This document shows, one piece after another, positions 60,808 to 64,000 of a DNA stretch of 64,000 nt. Location: positions 62,001 through 126,000 of the forward strand of contig NZ_JAUSRF010000009.1 of assembly GCF_030811685.1 (NCBI RefSeq), written 5' to 3'. Each line of letters starts with the position of its first letter. Positions within the stretch are counted from its first letter, which is position 1. Source of the stretch: Neorhizobium huautlense (GTDB lineage Bacteria; Pseudomonadota; Alphaproteobacteria; Rhizobiales; Rhizobiaceae). The position numbers and the translations under genes were made by a program. The notes beneath the pieces are model-generated. The model did no database searches. It was not told the DNA's origin and was given only the letters and a program-made list of their open reading frames with translations.

Positions 60808-61057
60808 CGATGTCATCATCGGTCCTGATCCTTCTCAGCAACAATGCGCCAATCCAATGTAGCACAGCTGCAAAGAATAGCCAAAGAAGCGCACTGATGA
60901 AATTGGCGAGCTTCAGCTGGAAGCTCAAAAACGTCGCGGTTACAGGAACGATCGCACCAGCAGCACCTATCGCGGTCGCCAGTTGATTACACCAGGCCGC
61001 ATGATGTTTGTTGAGTTCATTAAAGACCGCTACGTCACGCTTTGATAGGATTTTCAT
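60794..61057 (-). CDS. Small two-helix membrane protein
   Basis: An 87-residue protein: a basic N-terminus (MKILSKRDVAVFNELNKHHA), two membrane segments (TAIGAAGAIVPVTATFLSFQ and FISALLWLFFAAVLHWIGAL) and an acidic tail DDDIDVDV. The start at 61057 is preferred over 61093. Function unknown. The 35-residue gene overlaps its end. Confidence 0.6.
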   Translation of the reverse strand: MKILSKRDVAVFNELNKHHAAWCNQLATAIGAAGAIVPVTATFLSFQLKLANFISALLWLFFAAVLHWIGALLLRRIRTDDDIDVDV

Positions 61058-61121
61058 ATTTGGGCCCGCCCGTTCACTCCGGCCCAAATACAATTATAAG
61101 TCGCACCGTATTGCAATCCCT

Positions 61122-61469
61122 TCACCCCGCATGCACGACCCTGCTGTCCTCCGGCACCTCCTCCCGCTCATTCATCCCATAATCGCGTAGCACATGCGCC
61201 ACCCGCAGCCGGTAATCGGCAAAGATGCCGCCCCTTCCCGCCTTCTGGGCGGCGCGGTGGCTTTCTAGATTGCGCCATTGTTTCACCGCCCCCTCATCGC
61301 GCCAGAAAGACAGCGACAGGATCTTGCCGCGATTAGTAAGGCTCTCGAACCGTTCGATCGACACAAAACCGTCGATCGTCTCCAGTTCCTTGCGCAACTC
61401 TCCGGCGATATCGAGATAATGGTGACGTTCGCCCATGAAGGGCATGACTTCGAAAATGACGGCAATCAT
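61122..61469 (-). CDS. Antibiotic biosynthesis monooxygenase (ABM) family protein
   Basis: This is a 115-residue protein: MIAVIFEVMPFMGERHHYLD, then SIERFESLTNRGKILSLSFW and RDEGAVKQWRNLESHRAAQK. These are the beta strands and helices of the ABM fold, with the W-R-x-x-E-x-H core. Members are small oxygenases or heme-degrading-like enzymes. It overlaps the NIPSNAP gene by 4 bases, and both are transcribed divergently from an ArsR-type gene. Confidence 0.85.
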   Translation of the reverse strand: MIAVIFEVMPFMGERHHYLDIAGELRKELETIDGFVSIERFESLTNRGKILSLSFWRDEGAVKQWRNLESHRAAQKAGRGGIFADYRLRVAHVLRDYGMNEREEVPEDSRVVHAG

Positions 61470-61795
61470 GGTTTTCCTCCCAATCCATGCGGCAGCGACA
61501 GGTTTTTCAGAAAAATCCGGTCCTCCTTCAGGATGAACCGTTCGCGCTTGGCGAATTCGTAATTCTGCCGCCCCAGCGGATCGGCCGCAAGGTTTGCGCG
61601 ATAGGCCTCATAAGCCGCGAGGTTTTCGATATTGTACACACCGTAAGCCGTGGTCGCCGATCCCTCGTGCGGGCCAAAATAGCCGATCAGATCGGCGCCG
61701 TTGCGCGGAATGCACTGGCCCCAGACCTTCGAATATTCGGCGAACTCTTCGCGTTTGAACGGATCGATCTCGTAGCGGATAAAGCAGGTGATCAT
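61466..61795 (-). CDS. NIPSNAP-family protein
   Basis: This is a 109-residue protein: MITCFIRYEIDPFKREEFAE, then YSKVWGQCIPRNGADLIGYF and GPHEGSATTAYGVYNIENLA, then AYEAYRANLAADPLGRQNYE. It is the dimeric alpha-beta barrel of NIPSNAP proteins, of unclear function. The ATG at 61795 begins at the first strand. Same operon as the ABM gene. Confidence 0.85.
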   Translation of the reverse strand: MITCFIRYEIDPFKREEFAEYSKVWGQCIPRNGADLIGYFGPHEGSATTAYGVYNIENLAAYEAYRANLAADPLGRQNYEFAKRERFILKEDRIFLKNLSLPHGLGGKP

Positions 61796-61901
61796 CAAAA
61801 ATTTCCTTCTGTTGGCACGCCACCTTCTGCCATGCCGATTTGCGCCGATGTTTTGGTCTTGATCGAAGCATGCGAGCAAAATCCGTGCTAAAACTCGCGC
61901 C

Positions 61902-62585
61902 ATGAAAGAAGGACCGGATATCGCCCGCCTGGGCACGCTGATCGGCGACCCCGCCCGCGCCAACATGCTGACCGCGCTGATGGGCGGGCAGGCGCTCACC
62001 GCGAGCGAACTGGCGCAGGCCGCCGGCGTGTCGCTGCCGACCGCCAGTTCGCATCTCTCCAAACTGGAGGATGGCGGGCTGCTGTCTCAGCGCAAGCAGG
62101 GCCGGCATCGCTATTTCGCACTGGCCGACACCGCCACCGGTGCCATGCTGGAAAGCCTGATGGGTTTTGCCGCCAGCCGTGGCCATCTGCGCCACAAGCC
62201 TGGGCCAAAGGACCCGGCCTTGCGCAAGGCGCGTGTCTGTTACGATCATCTCGCCGGCGATTTTGGCGTGCGCATGTTCGATAACCTGATCTGCGAAGGC
62301 ACGATTATCGCCGAGGGCGAAAATCTGGTGCTGAGCGAAGCCGGCGAGGCACGTGTCTCAGCGCTCGGCATCAACATCGAAAAACTGCATTCGCCGCGCC
62401 GTCCGCTTTGCAAATCCTGCCTCGACTGGAGCGAGAGGCGCTCGCATCTGGCCGGCTCTCTCGGCCGGGCGCTTCTTGCTCATTTCATCGATCAGGGCTG
62501 GGCGCGAAGAATGGCAGACAGCCGCGTGATAACATTCACGCCGGAGGGCGAACGCCGCTTTATGGCCGTTTTTCCGGTCGATTGA
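61902..62585 (+). CDS. ArsR-family regulator with extended C-terminal domain
   Basis: This is a 227-residue protein. The winged helix is in residues 1-80: IARLGTLIGDPARANMLTAL, LTASELAQAAGVSLPTASSH, LSKLEDGGLLSQRKQGRHRY. An extra domain with four Cys (RVCYDHLAG, LICEGT, RPLCKSCLDW) follows. The neighbouring ABM/NIPSNAP operon is divergent with about 106 bases between, a layout of direct control. Confidence 0.88.
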   Translation: MKEGPDIARLGTLIGDPARANMLTALMGGQALTASELAQAAGVSLPTASSHLSKLEDGGLLSQRKQGRHRYFALADTATGAMLESLMGFAASRGHLRHKPGPKDPALRKARVCYDHLAGDFGVRMFDNLICEGTIIAEGENLVLSEAGEARVSALGINIEKLHSPRRPLCKSCLDWSERRSHLAGSLGRALLAHFIDQGWARRMADSRVITFTPEGERRFMAVFPVD

Positions 62586-62661
62586 GCCGTTTCGCATTGT
62601 TCAGCCAGTCCGCCTCGTGTAGATGCGGCTTACCCATCAGTTTTGAGAGAACTTTTTGCTC

Positions 62662-63348
62662 ATGAGCGGTTTCGACCTCATCATCTTCGACTGTGACGGC
62701 GTTCTGGTCGATTCGGAAATCATCGCGGCGCAGGTGGAATCCCACCTCCTGACCGAAGCCGGTTACCCGATCAGCGCGGAAGAAATGGGCGAGCGTTTTG
62801 CCGGCATGACCTGGCGCAACATTCTTCTGCAAATCGAGCAGGAAGCCGATATTCCGCTGTCTGCCTCGCTGCTCGACAAGTCGGAAAAGCTGCTCGACGC
62901 CCGTCTTGCTCGCGACGTGAAGGTTATCGAGGGCGTGAAATTCGCGCTGGCACGGCTGACGACGCAGCGCTGCATCTGCTCCAACTCCTCCTCGGCGCGG
63001 CTCGACATGATGCTGACCAAGGTGGGGCTGAAACCCTATTTCGACGGCCATGTCTATTCGGCCAAGGATCTCGGGCCCGACCGGGTCAAGCCGAAGCCGG
63101 ATATCTTCCTGCACGGCGCAGCACAGTTCGGCGTCGCGCCGGAACGCTGCATCGTCATCGAAGATTCCTCGCATGGCGTGCATGGCGCCCGTGCGGCCGG
63201 CATGCGTGTCATCGGTTTCACCGGCGCCTCGCACACCTATCCCAGCCATGCCGACCGCTTGACGGATGCCGGCGCGGAAACGGTGATTTCCCGCATGGCC
63301 GACCTGCCTGCCATGGTGGCGGCTCTGGCGGAATGGGAAGTTGTGTAA
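62662..63348 (+). CDS. HAD-IA hydrolase (phosphoglycolate phosphatase/beta-PGM-like)
   Basis: This is a 228-residue phosphatase. Motif I is FDLIIFDCDGVLVDSEIIAA, motif II is CICSNSSSARLDMMLTKVG, motif III includes VKPKPDIFLHGAAQFGVAPE and motif IV IVIEDSSHGVHGARAAGM. The substrate is a small phosphate ester, not readable from the sequence. The ATG at 62662 is better than the TTG at 62656. It follows the ArsR gene by 76 bases. Confidence 0.9.
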   Translation: MSGFDLIIFDCDGVLVDSEIIAAQVESHLLTEAGYPISAEEMGERFAGMTWRNILLQIEQEADIPLSASLLDKSEKLLDARLARDVKVIEGVKFALARLTTQRCICSNSSSARLDMMLTKVGLKPYFDGHVYSAKDLGPDRVKPKPDIFLHGAAQFGVAPERCIVIEDSSHGVHGARAAGMRVIGFTGASHTYPSHADRLTDAGAETVISRMADLPAMVAALAEWEVV

Positions 63349-63381
63349 CAGACAGCCCGAAAATCCGGGGAATACAAACAG

Positions 63382-63921
63382 TCACGCGATTTCGAGTGAC
63401 CGTTTCAAGCGCTCGGCACGTGGCGTGTGCCAGTGGTCGTGGCCGCTCCGCTCATCGTCATCGAACAACATGCCCAGCCATGCGCTGAAGGATGAAGCCT
63501 GCGGGCAGAGATAGCTGTTGTCAGGGCTTCCCCAGCTCGCCCAACTGCGCACCCAGCTATAGGTGTCGCCGTAATCCTCCGGTCGCAATGACAGGATTAT
63601 CTCCAGCAACCCCGGATCACCACCGATGGCCAGACATCCGGCCGGCAAGCGGTCACCCAATTCCTTGCTCCAGGACATGACCCGGTCAACGGAATAAAGA
63701 CAATCGAGAAAATGCTCGGTCGGGTTCCCGCATCCGTCTTCGGGCAGAAGTGCGGTATGCCTGAACATGTTGGGATAGGGCCGGCCGCCATTAAAACCGA
63801 TCAGGAAAGTGCGATAGCCGGCGGGCAGAACGAGACCGCTTTCCCGTTCCCAACCGGAAACAAGCTCGGCAATACCGTCCGTCCGCCAATCGTCCTCGAC
63901 AGGGCTGATCGATATTTCCAT
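63382..63921 (-). CDS. SMI1/KNR4 (SUKH)-family protein
   Basis: This is a 179-residue protein. DDWRTDGIAELVSGWERESG, then LVLPAGYRTFLIGFNGGRPY carries the SUKH LP-x-x-Y and NGG pattern, followed by an acidic C-terminus with FSAWLGMLFDDDERSGHDHW. It is similar in class to the SUKH gene at 27.1 kb but clearly different in sequence. The start is the ATG at 63921, with an upstream frame to 63981. No toxin is visible in the remaining window. Confidence 0.75.
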   Translation of the reverse strand: MEISISPVEDDWRTDGIAELVSGWERESGLVLPAGYRTFLIGFNGGRPYPNMFRHTALLPEDGCGNPTEHFLDCLYSVDRVMSWSKELGDRLPAGCLAIGGDPGLLEIILSLRPEDYGDTYSWVRSWASWGSPDNSYLCPQASSFSAWLGMLFDDDERSGHDHWHTPRAERLKRSLEIA

Positions 63922-64000
63922 GAACAAGCTCCGTTTTTCGACAGCCATGATCTGGTGTGCTGGAAGCAAAAAACCAGCCATGACGGACCACAGCTGGTTT

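Overview
The window comes from the main chromosome of an alphaproteobacterium of the order Rhizobiales, most like the Agrobacterium/Rhizobium group. The evidence is gene content: a CcrM-type GANTC methyltransferase, a MucR/Ros regulator, SMC next to DsbA and a DUF721/DciA protein, PPDK, a B12-riboswitch-controlled metE, and several intergenic repeat families typical of rhizobia. No rRNA, tRNA, CRISPR array or transposase was recognised.

Region 1-13.9 kb is a gene transfer agent (GTA)-like head/tail cluster on the minus strand. Its order matches the Rhodobacter capsulatus GTA: small terminase-like gene, large terminase, portal, small membrane protein, prohead protease, major capsid, gp6 to gp10, tail assembly chaperone, then the tape measure protein, which runs off the left edge. 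It is broken up by cargo: a GH19-like lysin, a TumE/TumA-like toxin-antitoxin pair, a Dabb protein, a RelE/RHH pair, an MFS transporter and small plus-strand genes, plus several repeat copies. About 5 kb away (18.5-19.7 kb) lies a two-gene unit of a DnaA-domain-IV-like HTH protein and a DUF6456 protein, which look like GafY and GafZ, known GTA activators. The same 15-bp element sits about 130 bp upstream of both the first GTA gene and this pair, over the -35 position of a candidate promoter. This is the strongest candidate for a new regulatory circuit in the window.

Region 14-33 kb is mostly housekeeping: a DHDPS-family aldolase, arsC, hicAB, selO, sufE, mucR, msrB, metE with its riboswitch, prmB, a pseudouridine synthase, a small operon ending in a SUKH protein, an SDR with a divergent LysR regulator, galE, a pentapeptide-repeat protein and an MBL-fold hydrolase. 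Region 33-40 kb holds a DUF1499 protein and a compact envelope operon: phosphoethanolamine transferase, diacylglycerol kinase with a repeat inside its reading frame, and a response regulator/histidine kinase pair. Region 40-49.7 kb has a fused VOC dioxygenase-esterase divergent from an FMN reductase, a small lipoprotein, ppdK, a Tat-type VOC protein, an Ivy-type lysozyme inhibitor and three small toxin/antitoxin-like genes.

Region 49.7-64 kb has smc, dsbA, dciA and an O-antigen ligase on the minus strand, divergent from mutY and a HAD phosphatase. After these come ccrM, orphan antitoxins, two overlapping small membrane proteins, an ArsR-controlled monooxygenase/NIPSNAP pair, a second HAD hydrolase and a second SUKH protein.
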